This document shows, one piece after another, positions 1 through 8,490 of a stretch of 49,557 bases of DNA. The notes below the pieces were generated by a model. It was not told where the DNA came from. It saw only the letters and a list, made by a program, of their open reading frames with translations, and ran no database searches. How positions within the stretch are numbered: the first letter of the stretch is position 1; every line of letters begins with the position of its first letter. Origin of the DNA: Lachnospiraceae bacterium (GTDB lineage: Bacteria > Bacillota > Clostridia > Lachnospirales > Lachnospiraceae); contig SVFI01000018.1 in NCBI GenBank assembly GCA_015056905.1, positions 1-49,557 of the forward strand, in the 5' to 3' direction. The position numbers and the translations under genes are program-made.

Positions 1-664
1 AACTTAATCCGCCTTCAGAATCTATTGTTCCAGAAAAGCTCTGTGTAATACTGTTTTCAGATGCACACATACTAATACCACTTGCTCTACTTGACTGAAA
101 ACTGCCAATACAAGCATCTTCCGATATCGTTTCGTCAATTTCAAGATGAAGCGTGATTTCCATTTTCTCCGCATCCACGGTAAGTTCGGTGTTGGTTACC
201 GCATAGTTGACGCGGTCATGGATATCAAATTTTGCCGTTTCTTTTTCGGTGACGCGGTTTCTTCGCACATCTGTCTTATCCGCAATAATGAGTGCTGCCG
301 AGATAGCATCCTTCGCGCCGCCGGTTCCCTCATCATGGTTACCTATCGCTGACACAACGGTGACACGGTCGGAAAGAGGCATATCCGTCTCTTTCAAAAT
401 GTCATTTGCGAGAATTGCACCGTACTCCGCATGGTTTTTACGATTAATAACATTTCCGATATCGTGCATATATCCTGCGATTTTGGCCAGTTCCATCTCA
501 CGCTCACTATAGCCCAGTTTTTCGAGAATTTCCGCCGCGCGCTGTGCCACAAGCCCGCTGTGCGCCTGCGAGTGGTCGGTAAACCCGAGCACATCCAGAT
601 TCGCATTTCCTTTCTGTATATAAGCATTTACTTCTTCATTTTTTAAAATATCCTGATAAGTCAT
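1..664 (-). CDS. HD-domain phosphohydrolase (3' end outside window)
   Basis: Translating the minus strand from the ATG at 664 gives 221 uninterrupted codons that run off the window edge, so the C-terminus is missing. The N-terminal part holds an HD-type metal site: H31, H67-D68 in YMHDIGN, H110-D111 and D129/D132. This fits the HD superfamily of metal-dependent phosphohydrolases that act on nucleotides or phosphoesters; the substrate cannot be told. After about residue 150 an acidic beta-rich part begins that I do not recognise. The start has a strong AGGAG site just upstream. It is the last visible gene of the minus-strand ABC-transporter unit, 13 bp after the preceding gene, but need not share its function. 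Confident in the domain, not in the substrate. Confidence 0.8.
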   Translation of the reverse strand, partial: MTYQDILKNEEVNAYIQKGNANLDVLGFTDHSQAHSGLVAQRAAEILEKLGYSEREMELAKIAGYMHDIGNVINRKNHAEYGAILANDILKETDMPLSDRVTVVSAIGNHDEGTGGAKDAISAALIIADKTDVRRNRVTEKETAKFDIHDRVNYAVTNTELTVDAEKMEITLHLEIDETISEDACIGSFQSSRASGISMCASENSITQSFSGTIDSEGGLS

Positions 665-677
665 AGGTAACTCCTCC

Positions 678-1211
678 TTATTTCCGCGGCATAATGTCAC
701 GCAGTAAAATCGGCGCTCCGCAAAATGCAAGCGGCGCAATAAAAGTCAGTACAAGTATATATATGATATTCCAAATACTCAAAGAATGGTAGGCGATAAG
801 TGCAACACCCAGCTGCATAATAAGACCTGCAATCGTAAGCTTTTTCAGAAATCCAATCAGCTTTCGAAACAAAAACCTCCGGTTTTCCTTCCGGTCAATC
901 GGCATATAAAAAAGTTTCTCCGCCACGTTCTCCATCTTATTATTCCCAAATGTAACCACATGATATTTCTGCATATAAAAAGTGACTGCCATCGTAATAA
1001 GCAATGTATACACCCACACGATGGAAAACAGGATACCTTCCTCCATCATCTCCTGCACCGGAATAAACAACAGCATCATACCGATAAAAAGAAGCAAATA
1101 GGTTACGATATCCGGTGAAAGTCCTGCGCTACCTTGACCAATCAGCGTCTCATAGTATCGTTCCACCTTTTGCCGCTCGGATAACGTCTCTTTTACACAC
1201 TCTCTTCCCAT
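678..1211 (-). CDS. Membrane protein of ABC unit
   Basis: A 177-residue protein with an N-terminal cytoplasmic stretch and about four hydrophobic segments: two around residues 38-80 and two around 120-172. GGGAGG lies 8 bases before the ATG. It overlaps the end of the upstream ABC ATPase by 19 bp, so the two are probably translationally coupled. Position and topology suggest a membrane partner of that ATPase or an accessory protein, as in YtrABCDEF-like exporters of Firmicutes. There is no catalytic motif and I do not recognise a named family. Confidence 0.7.
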   Translation of the reverse strand: MGRECVKETLSERQKVERYYETLIGQGSAGLSPDIVTYLLLFIGMMLLFIPVQEMMEEGILFSIVWVYTLLITMAVTFYMQKYHVVTFGNNKMENVAEKLFYMPIDRKENRRFLFRKLIGFLKKLTIAGLIMQLGVALIAYHSLSIWNIIYILVLTFIAPLAFCGAPILLRDIMPRK

Positions 1212-1852
1212 GATATAAGCCTCCCTTCTTCCATGATTCCGATATAATCCATCTTGCGCTCCATCTCTTCCTGAATGTGGCTGATCATAAGCACAGAAAT
1301 ATCCTCATCTTCCATAAGACTTTGAAGCAGTTTGAAATAATCAATGCGGAACACCGGGTCCATCCCCGCCGTCACCTCATCGAGCAGATAAAGTACCGGG
1401 TGATGTGCCATCGCGTAAGCCGTCTGAAACTTCATATACTCGCCGCGCGAAAGCTTCGAAAGCTGCTTCGTGCTTGACACTCCCATCTCCTTCATCGTTT
1501 TTTCGAACAGATCATAGTCCCATCTATCGAATAAACAGGCTGCCAGCTTTGCATTTTCTCTTGCACTTTTCTCCATAAAAAACTGATTCTTTTCCGACAC
1601 AAAACCAATCTGCTGCCTCAAACTGACATAGTCATCATGCACCTCTTTTCCATTGAGTAAAATACTGCCCGCATACTGCCTTTTCGGGTTCATGATATAC
1701 TCAAACATCGTCGTTTTACCCGCTCCGTTTTCTCCTGCGATTCCTGCCATAAATCCGGCCGGAAGCGAGAAGGAAATATCCTGCAGACGATATGTTTTCC
1801 TTGATGTCCCTGTCACATTTACAAATTCTAAAAGTGCTCTTTCCTCATTCAT
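1193..1852 (-). CDS. ABC transporter ATP-binding protein
   Basis: Starts at the ATG at 1852 (MNEERALLEF) rather than the upstream in-frame ATG at 1906. The later start has an AGGAGCGG ribosome site and leaves a 1-bp gap to the GntR gene, whereas the earlier one would lie inside it. Walker A is GENGAGKTT, the signature is LSRGEYMKFQ (a variant of LSGGQ), and Walker B is LYLLDEVT. The short single-domain form with a degenerate signature is typical of YtrB/BcrA-like ATPases of membrane-stress or peptide exporters. It likely powers the neighbouring membrane proteins; the substrate is unknown. Confidence 0.85.
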   Translation of the reverse strand: MNEERALLEFVNVTGTSRKTYRLQDISFSLPAGFMAGIAGENGAGKTTMFEYIMNPKRQYAGSILLNGKEVHDDYVSLRQQIGFVSEKNQFFMEKSARENAKLAACLFDRWDYDLFEKTMKEMGVSSTKQLSKLSRGEYMKFQTAYAMAHHPVLYLLDEVTAGMDPVFRIDYFKLLQSLMEDEDISVLMISHIQEEMERKMDYIGIMEEGRLISWEESV

Positions 1853-1853
1853 C

Positions 1854-2237
1854 TTACCGCTCCTTTTCCTCATAAAGAGCGCGCACCATCTCCACAAACT
1901 CCTCACAGGAAAGTCCCGCGCTCTTTGCCCCTATAATCACGTCTGCGATACGCTCCTCCAACATCATGAGCTGCTTTTCACGCAGATAATCTGTATTGTA
2001 CTCACATACATAAAAGCCTTTTCCCGCCACGGAACGGATCAGGCCTTCCTTCTCCAATTCTTCATATGCTCGCTTCGTTGTGATGACACTGACCTGAAGT
2101 TCTGCTGCCAACGCACGGATGGAGACAAGCGCCTCTCCCGGCTTTAGCTGTCCGCTCACAATCGCATCTTTCATCTGATTGACAATCTGCTCATAAATTG
2201 CCATCGTTCCCTGTGGTTGTATGATAATTTTCAGCAT
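1854..2237 (-). CDS. GntR-family regulator, YtrA type
   Basis: A 127-residue protein with an N-terminal winged helix-turn-helix (residues about 10-75; IYEQIVNQMKDAI and the VSVITTKRAYEELEKEGLI recognition region) and only a short helical tail. This is the layout of the small YtrA subfamily of GntR regulators, which usually repress a linked ABC operon. The gene lies inside that operon, overlaps the permease gene by 7 bp, and the operon promoter carries a matching inverted repeat (3845-3871), so autoregulation is likely. The inducer is unknown. Confidence 0.85.
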   Translation of the reverse strand: MLKIIIQPQGTMAIYEQIVNQMKDAIVSGQLKPGEALVSIRALAAELQVSVITTKRAYEELEKEGLIRSVAGKGFYVCEYNTDYLREKQLMMLEERIADVIIGAKSAGLSCEEFVEMVRALYEEKER

Positions 2238-2950
2238 CCGACATTCATCCTTTCATAATCGCTCGCAAGAGGTATCAAATATTTCACATGACGCAGCATC
2301 TTAACAGTCAGCCACAACTGCCATGCAAACACCGCCAAAACCATAAACCAAACAGCGATATGTATCTTTCCGCCATCTGCGATACCCGCACTTGAAACAA
2401 ACCAGGTAAGTACTCCGATTAAGAAAGACAGTAAACCTTTCATATCCACACCCTTCATTTCCTCTTCCCGGAGAAGCTTTGGCTGATTTTTTGTCGCTTC
2501 CATCGCCTTTACATTTCCGGTTAATGTCATAAAAGAGGCTCCGAGCAATCCCATAAGAAACATCGCATCCATCAGCACATAAAACGGTTGCTGCGGATAC
2601 ACAATCCACAGTATCACTCTCGCAATGACAAACATCAGCGCCGGCATTGCAAAACGCGCCCAAAACCGTGTTCTGACATAATCTTCACGTTGCTTGCGGC
2701 TCATCGGACACAGAAACATCAGCTTTGGCATACCGACAGGATTTAGGCGCATTCCTGTCATTCCAAGTAAAAGAGGTGCTGCCCCGCAATAATAAATCCA
2801 AAGCGCTGCATTGACAACATCCCCGTCCTCCGGCCGCAAAAAATAGAAAGGTCCGACCAATAGATATATATATATAATTATTGTTTCGGCAACAATCAGC
2901 TCTTTTACCTTAAACGCCCTGAAATAATCCTTAATGGCTCTAGAATTCAT
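2231..2950 (-). CDS. ABC transporter membrane subunit
   Basis: A 239-residue protein with about six hydrophobic segments (around residues 18-38, 45-65, 98-118, 122-142, 170-190 and 197-218) and no soluble domain. It overlaps the upstream ATPase gene by 11 bp and the downstream GntR gene by 7 bp, so the three are tightly coupled. This is the expected permease partner of the 2940-3824 ATPase in a BcrA/YtrB-like exporter. The sequence is not close to a permease I can name. Confidence 0.75.
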   Translation of the reverse strand: MNSRAIKDYFRAFKVKELIVAETIIIYIYLLVGPFYFLRPEDGDVVNAALWIYYCGAAPLLLGMTGMRLNPVGMPKLMFLCPMSRKQREDYVRTRFWARFAMPALMFVIARVILWIVYPQQPFYVLMDAMFLMGLLGASFMTLTGNVKAMEATKNQPKLLREEEMKGVDMKGLLSFLIGVLTWFVSSAGIADGGKIHIAVWFMVLAVFAWQLWLTVKMLRHVKYLIPLASDYERMNVGC

Positions 2951-3824
2951 AGTCCCTTCCCCTTTCTCTCTTCGTGATAAAATACATCAATTCTTCGATG
3001 GTCGGCGGCAGGAGCGTCAGTTCTTTATCATAGGTATAATGGCTGCGATATCGTATCAGCGCTCTCGATGCCAATTTCCCGGACTCCATGCATATAACCT
3101 TGTCTTTCGGCAAAAGTTTCAGTTTATACTCTTCCCCGACCGCCACACGGTAGCGCGAGCGAAGTGTCTCAATATCGTAGCTGAGTAAAAGTTTTCCCTT
3201 TTCGATATACATGATATAATCCGCAAGCTGCTCCAGCTCCTGTGTCAGGTGCGTAGCCAGAATCACGCTCCGCTCTCCGTCTTTTATAAAATCTTTGATA
3301 TAGCCGAGAAATTTCTCACGAAATTCAGGGTCAAAATTCCCGGTCGCTTCATCTAAAATCAAAACGCTTGGTTTATGTGCCATCGCAAAGGCAAACTGAA
3401 ACTTCAGTTCCTCTCCTTTGGAGAGCTTTTTGTACTTTTTCCCTGCATCCAACCCGAATTCCCCGAGGTAAGCCACAAACAGCTCTCTGTCATATTTTTC
3501 ATAGTATGAACCGTATACGTCCGCATTGGTAAGCAAGCTATCGTTATCCGCAAACAACCGCTCCTGAAGCACAAATCCAATCTGCTGACGAATCTGCACC
3601 TCTTGATTATCGTAATCCTCTCCAAATATCTTTACTTCCCCTCCGGAAGGCTTATAAAGTCCCAAAAGTAAATGAAGCAGCGTCGTTTTGCCCGCTCCGT
3701 TTTGCCCAATAAGACCTATGATGTAACCCATAGGTAACTCAAACGTCATCTCACCGAGCGTAAAACTTCCGAGCTTTTTTGTTAGCTGCTTCACTTCTAT
3801 TACATTCTTATTTCCATGTTCCAT
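2940..3824 (-). CDS. ABC transporter ATP-binding protein
   Basis: A 294-residue ATPase and the first gene of the unit. Walker A is GQNGAGKTT, the degenerate signature is LSKGEELKFQ, Walker B is VLILDEAT, and the switch histidine is in ATHLTQELE. About 85 residues follow the core, as is common in ATPases of the YtrB/EcsA/BcrA type that drive export or membrane-stress responses. Its paralogue is encoded at 1193-1852, so the unit has two ATPases and two membrane proteins, as in YtrBCDE. The cargo cannot be read from sequence. Confidence 0.85.
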   Translation of the reverse strand: MEHGNKNVIEVKQLTKKLGSFTLGEMTFELPMGYIIGLIGQNGAGKTTLLHLLLGLYKPSGGEVKIFGEDYDNQEVQIRQQIGFVLQERLFADNDSLLTNADVYGSYYEKYDRELFVAYLGEFGLDAGKKYKKLSKGEELKFQFAFAMAHKPSVLILDEATGNFDPEFREKFLGYIKDFIKDGERSVILATHLTQELEQLADYIMYIEKGKLLLSYDIETLRSRYRVAVGEEYKLKLLPKDKVICMESGKLASRALIRYRSHYTYDKELTLLPPTIEELMYFITKRERGRDYEF

Positions 3825-3844
3825 GTTGACACTCCCCGCGCTAT

Positions 3845-3893
3845 GTATATACTGTATATATGTATATATACACTCTATTCACAGCTATGTCAA
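3845..3893 (-). promoter_or_regulatory. Promoter and GntR/YtrA-type operator
   Basis: Read on the minus strand, TTGACA (3888-3893) is separated by 17 bp from TATATA (3865-3870). Overlapping the -10 is a 27-bp inverted repeat with perfect 7-bp arms, GTATATA (3845-3851) and TATATAC (3865-3871), separated by 13 bp. The first gene starts 20 bp downstream. The GntR gene within the operon is the obvious ligand; that assignment is inference. Confidence 0.7.
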
Positions 3894-3898
3894 TTATT

Positions 3899-4612
3899 TT
3901 ATCCCATTTTTTTCATTTTTTCTAAAATTCTCTTTTCGAGACGGCTGACCTGTACCTGACTGATACCAAGCTCTTTCGCAGTTTCCGTCTGTGTTACATT
4001 GTCATAATAACGCAGTTTAATCAAATATCTCTCGTCCTCGGAAAGCGCCTGCATGAGCTGCTCCAAAAACAAGTGATTCAAAAGCTTTTCATGTTCATCC
4101 TTCTCATCCGCAATCCTGTCCCCGAGACTGATTTCATTTCCGTCTCCCTGGTACACTACCTTAGAGAGTGACTCCACCTCAACGTCCGCCTCCTGCGCCA
4201 TAACAATCTCCTCCACGGTAAGTCCCGTCTCCGCCGCAATTTCATCAATGGTAACTTCCCTTCCGTCCTCTCCGGCGAGCAGGCGCTGTGCGTTTTTAAT
4301 TTTCCATGCATTTTCCTTCAAACTTCGCGAAACCTTGATGATTCCGTTATCGCGCAAAAAACGCTTGATTTCTCCCATAATAAGCGGAACCGCATATGTA
4401 GAAAACTTCACATCATACCCGGTATCAAAGTGATCAATCGCCTTCATAAGCCCGATGCATCCGATTTGGAACAATTCCTCCGCATCATACCCCCGGTTTA
4501 AAAATCGCTTTACAATGTGATGTACCAATCCCAAATTTTCTTCAATTAACGTATCTCTGACCTGCTTGTCTCCCTTTTGTGCCTGTGAAATGAGCTCCAG
4601 CATATCTTCCAT
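3899..4612 (-). CDS. sigF: RNA polymerase sporulation sigma factor SigF
   Basis: The 237-residue protein has sigma-70 region 2 (residues about 24-92, with EENLGLVHHIVKRF and the -10 recognition helix FSTYAVPLIMGEIKRFLRD), region 3 (about 100-160) and a region 4 helix-turn-helix (about 190-235, TQTETAKELGISQVQVSRLE). These are the group-3 sporulation sigma features. It directs forespore transcription immediately after the asymmetric septum forms. Identity is fixed by the order spoIIAA-spoIIAB-sigF; the gap to spoIIAB is 3 bp. No terminator follows; the promoter of the next unit starts within a few bases of the stop. Confidence 0.97.
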   Translation of the reverse strand: MEDMLELISQAQKGDKQVRDTLIEENLGLVHHIVKRFLNRGYDAEELFQIGCIGLMKAIDHFDTGYDVKFSTYAVPLIMGEIKRFLRDNGIIKVSRSLKENAWKIKNAQRLLAGEDGREVTIDEIAAETGLTVEEIVMAQEADVEVESLSKVVYQGDGNEISLGDRIADEKDEHEKLLNHLFLEQLMQALSEDERYLIKLRYYDNVTQTETAKELGISQVQVSRLEKRILEKMKKMG

Positions 4613-4615
4613 ACG

Positions 4616-5053
4616 TCACTCCTCATATCTCGAAAATCCAATCGCTTTTTCCATCTGCACCGTCGTCCCTTTCCCCGGCGCAGAAGTTACCTTTAGCTCA
4701 TCCATAAACGCCTCCATGAACGCAAATCCCATCCCCGCTCTATCCTGCTGCGGTTTCGTGGTAAACAAAGGTTCCATCGCTCTCTCCACATTTTCCATCC
4801 CGACTCCGCGATCTTCTATTATCACCTTAAAAATATTTTTCTCGCTCATACAAGTTATGTAAACCTTTCCATCTTCCGGCACTCCGTGTATAATGGCGTT
4901 CGTCACAGCCTCCGATACCGCGGTTTTTACATCCTCCATCTCCTCGAGTGTCGGATGGAGACTCGACAAAAATGTCGCCGCAGTTACGCGGGCAAGCGCC
5001 TCATTTTCCGATATGGCGTCCATAATCAGTTTCATTTCATTTTTCATACTCAT
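4616..5053 (-). CDS. spoIIAB: Anti-sigma F factor SpoIIAB
   Basis: A 145-residue GHKL-fold serine kinase. The N-box EAVTNAIIHG, the G1 box EDRGVGM and the nucleotide-lid glycine region AGMGFAFME are all visible. It binds and holds SigF inactive in the predivisional cell and phosphorylates SpoIIAA. The start overlaps the end of spoIIAA by 4 bp (ATGA), giving translational coupling, as in Bacillus and Clostridium. Length and motif spacing are normal. Confidence 0.97.
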   Translation of the reverse strand: MSMKNEMKLIMDAISENEALARVTAATFLSSLHPTLEEMEDVKTAVSEAVTNAIIHGVPEDGKVYITCMSEKNIFKVIIEDRGVGMENVERAMEPLFTTKPQQDRAGMGFAFMEAFMDELKVTSAPGKGTTVQMEKAIGFSRYEE

Positions 5054-5367
5054 TCCTCCATTATGCAGATTTTTTCTTCCAGTCCTGCTATTTTTAACAT
5101 TTTGCGAATTCTCGCACTCGCATTCACAATGATGGTACGTCCGCCCAGATACATGATTTTGTCGTTTCGACCTGCCACAAGCCCGATGCCGGAGCTGTCC
5201 ATAAAAATTGTCTCGCCGAAATCAAACACTATCTGCTCCACCCTGTCGTCATTCAGATAGTGGTCCGCAAAACGCCTGATGTCCTTTGCATTGTGATGGT
5301 CCACCTCCTCCGGCATTCGGATTAGCAGACAATTTTCCCTTATCTCAAAGGTTCCTTTTTCTCCCAT
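5050..5367 (-). CDS. spoIIAA: Anti-anti-sigma F factor SpoIIAA
   Basis: A STAS-domain protein of 105 residues that releases SigF by binding SpoIIAB. The phosphorylated serine lies in FMDSSGIGL. I chose the ATG at 5367; a second in-frame ATG three codons earlier (5376) has its only purine-rich ribosome site (AAAGG) directly touching it, while the same site is well spaced for 5367. This start also puts the DSSG serines at 58-59, matching the known Ser58 region of the Bacillus protein. First gene of the operon; I found no convincing sigma-H promoter upstream. Confidence 0.93.
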   Translation of the reverse strand: MGEKGTFEIRENCLLIRMPEEVDHHNAKDIRRFADHYLNDDRVEQIVFDFGETIFMDSSGIGLVAGRNDKIMYLGGRTIIVNASARIRKMLKIAGLEEKICIMEE

Positions 5368-5401
5368 TTTTCCCATCCTTTCTACAATTTATTCACAAAA
5401 C

Positions 5402-5429
5402 AAAAAAGAACATGGAATTTCCATGTTCT
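5402..5429 (-). terminator. Intrinsic terminator after the TPR gene
   Basis: An 11-bp perfect stem (AGAACATGGAA / TTCCATGTTCT) is followed on the minus strand by TTTTTTG. It lies between the TPR gene stop (5465) and spoIIAA. Confidence 0.85.
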
Positions 5430-5464
5430 CTTTTGTATATGATACTATTTTAAATTCATATGGT

Positions 5465-6943
5465 TTATACCGCCGGCTCTGTGCCCTCTTCCGTTCCGGT
5501 AGTGTCATCCGCATTACCGTCTTCCTGTAAGTCCTGAGAGCGTTCTTCCGCTCTTCTTGCCGCCTGCGAATCCGGATAATCCGTCATAATACGGCTATAA
5601 GCATCCTGCGCTTTATCCGTCTCTCCTGCCATTTGGTAAGCCTGAGCTAACTCATAGAGAATGTCAGGATTCGGAGACTCAAGATTTGATGAGAAATACC
5701 AAGCTTTCTCCAAATCAATAATTGCAGTCGTGTAATCACTTTGATTAATCGCCGCACTGCCGTTTTCATACAACGTCTCTGCCGTCTCCACGCCAACAAG
5801 TTCCATCAGCTTGTAATACAGCTGCTTATATGCATCCGATGCAGAATTCTCAACATACTCAACATCCACTTCGTACAGAGTATTTGAAATCGTCTCATAA
5901 TCTTCAGGGTTCTGCAAATAGTCGGTAGCTGTCTGCAACAGAATATCCGTCTTCCGGCTCTCTCCGTTTGCGCCGGTATATTCGTCAATCTCATTCTGCA
6001 AGTTACCCTTAGCTAACGTCAACTCCTCAACTTTTTGCTCCAATTCGGAAATCGTCGCCGACTTAGCATCGGAATTCTCACTCACAATCTTAAGCTGCTC
6101 CTGCATATCATTGCGCTCTGACTGAATCTTAGCAGGGAGAATCAGAAAATACGCAACTGCCAGACCAATCACAAGACCGATGACAATATTAAAAACGGAA
6201 GACGATGTCCGCCCTTCCTTTACATTGAGTGGCTGAATAATGGTTTCATTTCCGCTCTGATACGTAACCGCACCCTCTGCTTCCGTCCGGCGTTTTTTGA
6301 CAACAGAACCTGCTGCCTCCTCTCCGCCTTCCAGCATGAAGTTAACAGTCTTTAAGTAAGACAATGTCGTCGTATTGTTCGCATCAATCTTACGACATTT
6401 CATAAGTTCCTTTTTGGCTTTATCCCACTGCTCCGCATCCATATATAAAAGTGCAAGAAGCTGATGTCCCTGTACCAGACGCGGATTTAAGGATAACACT
6501 TTCTTAAGCTGAATAATCGCCAAATCTTTGCTGTCCTGATAACAGTACCGAAGTGCCAGATTATACTTCTTCACCGTCTGGTTAATCGTATCAAGACGGG
6601 TCGGATTGCTCTGAATTGCTTCAATATAATCATCTGCAAGATTCTTTTTCGGGCGAAGGTTCTTACTGATAACCCACTCACTGAGTGCCGCCACCACTTC
6701 ACCCATCTCAAAGTAAACGAGTCCGAGAAGGTTTCTCGCCTCAATATTATTCTTATTAAACTTAAGACTCTGGCGGAGGCTCACAATCGCTCCCGATAAG
6801 TCTCTGACATTTGCCTTTGCCAGACCGTCATTATAATAACGGTTGGAAATATGCATGATTTTTTTATATAAACCTACATCGACACCGCAACCGGTACAGA
6901 AATCTTTTTCGGACAGGTCGCAGCCGCAATTATAACATTTCAT
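5465..6943 (-). CDS. Zinc-ribbon and TPR membrane protein
   Basis: A 492-residue protein of mixed architecture. The first 20 residues hold a zinc ribbon (C3, C6, C16, C19). Tetratricopeptide-type helices fill about residues 28-205. One transmembrane segment lies near residues 250-272 (GLVIGLAVAYFLILPA), followed by a coiled coil (about 275-325) and further TPR-like helices (about 385-470), ending in an acidic Gly/Thr/Glu tail. The likely topology is a cytoplasmic N-part with an extracytoplasmic coiled coil and TPR domain. This suggests an envelope scaffold; no enzyme motif is seen. It follows the 49-residue gene by 14 bp. I recognise the architecture but not a named function. Confidence 0.8.
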   Translation of the reverse strand: MKCYNCGCDLSEKDFCTGCGVDVGLYKKIMHISNRYYNDGLAKANVRDLSGAIVSLRQSLKFNKNNIEARNLLGLVYFEMGEVVAALSEWVISKNLRPKKNLADDYIEAIQSNPTRLDTINQTVKKYNLALRYCYQDSKDLAIIQLKKVLSLNPRLVQGHQLLALLYMDAEQWDKAKKELMKCRKIDANNTTTLSYLKTVNFMLEGGEEAAGSVVKKRRTEAEGAVTYQSGNETIIQPLNVKEGRTSSSVFNIVIGLVIGLAVAYFLILPAKIQSERNDMQEQLKIVSENSDAKSATISELEQKVEELTLAKGNLQNEIDEYTGANGESRKTDILLQTATDYLQNPEDYETISNTLYEVDVEYVENSASDAYKQLYYKLMELVGVETAETLYENGSAAINQSDYTTAIIDLEKAWYFSSNLESPNPDILYELAQAYQMAGETDKAQDAYSRIMTDYPDSQAARRAEERSQDLQEDGNADDTTGTEEGTEPAV

Positions 6944-6957
6944 CGCTGTTCCCTATC

Positions 6958-7107
6958 CTATTCTTCCTTTGCTGATTCCGCTTCCTTTAACATACCGACC
7001 ATAATATCTGCCATGTCGGTCAAATCCTGATTATATATCGCATCTGCTGCATCCTCAATCTCAAGACTAGGATGAAACTTCTTTAACTCTTCTTCAAAAT
7101 TAATCAT
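6958..7107 (-). CDS. Small protein, 49 residues, unknown
   Basis: An ORF between folC and the TPR gene, beginning MINFEEELKKFHPSLEIED and ending AKEE. It has an excellent AAGGAGG site 8 bases before its ATG, and its start overlaps the folC stop (ATGA at 7104-7107), so it is probably translated by coupling with folC. It is acidic (many Glu/Asp) and helical, with no cysteines, no signal peptide and no membrane segment. The tight spacing on both sides argues that it is a real gene. I do not recognise a family. Confidence 0.75.
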   Translation of the reverse strand: MINFEEELKKFHPSLEIEDAADAIYNQDLTDMADIMVGMLKEAESAKEE

Positions 7108-8417
7108 TTTGATTCCTCCTTAAGCAGTGCCTTCAGTTCTCCTGCAAGATACAAGGAGCCCGCCACATACAAAACGCCTTCACCCTTTACTTCCAGCGCT
7201 TTCATGTATGCTTCCCTGACACTTCCACACAAATAAATATCTTCGCCGCGGCTCTTTTGGAAGCAACTTACTATCTGCTCCCCGGACAATCCCCGATTGT
7301 CCGCAATGCCCGCAATGATATATGATTCAAATAAACCGGAACTTTCTACCCGGTATATCATGTCTTCGTATTCCTTGTCGCTGACCACGGAAAAAAGCAA
7401 CACGCGTCTTCGCGCATCGGGCACCTGTTTTACACTCTCCAAAAAGGCGGTGATACCATCCTCATTGTGCGCACCATCCACATAGACGTCGTCTTCTACT
7501 TCCTCCATTCTGCCTGCCCACTTCGCATGGGCCAGTGCACTCTGCATCTTATGTACCTCTATCTGCTCTTTGTTCAAAAGTACTTCCAATGCACAAAGCG
7601 CTGTCGCCGCATTCTCAACCTGATACAATGCACGCGTAGGCAAAGTACAACTAACATTATTATAATACTTGGATTCATACGAAAAATCAATGCTTTTGTG
7701 ATTTATATTTACATTCACGGTTTTTGTTTTATCGACCGCAAAAACCTCGCAGCCACATCTTTCTGCTGCCTGCGACAGCACGTCCGACACACTCTTTTCC
7801 CGTTCGACATAGACAAGCGGAACCCCCGGCTTTATAATGCCTGCCTTTTCCGCAGCAATCTTCTCTTTCGTGTCCCCGAGATACTGACAGTGGTCCATTC
7901 CGATTTCTGTAATCACGGTAAGCTGTGGCTTATCAAACACATTCGTTGCATCCAGCCTTCCGCCCATTCCGGTCTCCAATATGATATAATCCGGTTTTGC
8001 CTCCTCGAATATGACCATTGCCATCAGAAACAGGAACTCAAAGAAAGTTGGATGATGAAGCCGTGTATGCTCCGCATCATCTCCGGCGGTCGCAACAGCC
8101 ACACAATCCCTCACGCGGTCAAACGCCCGCATAAACTGCTCCTCGGACACCTGCTGCCCATCGAGAAGCATACGCTCACGCATATCAACAAGATGCGGCG
8201 AAACAAACATCGCCGTACGGTAACCATGCTCCTGAAGCAGTGCACGCAGATAATTGCAGACAGACCCCTTTCCGTTCGTGCCCGCCACATGGATGATTTT
8301 TGCCCCCTTACAAGGACTGCCGAGAAGTCTGAGATACTCTTTCGTATGCTCTAATGTATTTTTTTTTGCAAATTTCTGTATCTCGCAGATATAATCCTGC
8401 GCCTGTGTAAAATTCAT
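7104..8417 (-). CDS. folC: Folylpolyglutamate/dihydrofolate synthase
   Basis: FolC ligates glutamate to folates, and often also makes dihydrofolate from dihydropteroate. The Mur-ligase-type P-loop VAGTNGKGSV lies at residues 44-53. Other marks are the conserved FFEFLFLMAM region, the ETGMGGRLDATN loop, and the C-terminal VDGAHNEDG. Start at 8417 (MNFTQAQDY) with a GGGG site upstream; the reading frame stays open 83 codons further up but that stretch is basic, not family-like, and runs into valS. Length 437 residues is normal. No other folate gene is nearby, so this is the usual stand-alone valS-folC pairing. Confidence 0.95.
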   Translation of the reverse strand: MNFTQAQDYICEIQKFAKKNTLEHTKEYLRLLGSPCKGAKIIHVAGTNGKGSVCNYLRALLQEHGYRTAMFVSPHLVDMRERMLLDGQQVSEEQFMRAFDRVRDCVAVATAGDDAEHTRLHHPTFFEFLFLMAMVIFEEAKPDYIILETGMGGRLDATNVFDKPQLTVITEIGMDHCQYLGDTKEKIAAEKAGIIKPGVPLVYVEREKSVSDVLSQAAERCGCEVFAVDKTKTVNVNINHKSIDFSYESKYYNNVSCTLPTRALYQVENAATALCALEVLLNKEQIEVHKMQSALAHAKWAGRMEEVEDDVYVDGAHNEDGITAFLESVKQVPDARRRVLLFSVVSDKEYEDMIYRVESSGLFESYIIAGIADNRGLSGEQIVSCFQKSRGEDIYLCGSVREAYMKALEVKGEGVLYVAGSLYLAGELKALLKEESK

Positions 8418-8449
8418 ACATTTTTCCCCTTTTATTTTCACGCGCAAAG

Positions 8450-8480
8450 CAGCCACCGCTAACCCGGTTAGCGATGGCTG
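8450..8480 (-). terminator. Stable hairpin between valS and folC
   Basis: A near-perfect 14-bp stem (one mismatch; CAGCCATCGCTAAC on the minus strand) with a 3-base loop. It is followed only by CTTTGCG, so termination may be partial and allow read-through to folC, or it may be a processing or stability element. Confidence 0.5.
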
Positions 8481-8490
8481 ATAAACACCT

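Noticed and set aside
1193-1906. Longer start for the ABC ATPase at 1906
   Set aside because: The extra 18 residues are encoded within the GntR gene and lack family similarity; the ATG at 1852 has a proper ribosome site.
5377-5464. Sigma-H promoter for spoIIA
   Set aside because: A GAAT is present on the minus strand (TGTGAATAA) but no AGGA-type upstream element at the proper spacing; not strong enough to list.
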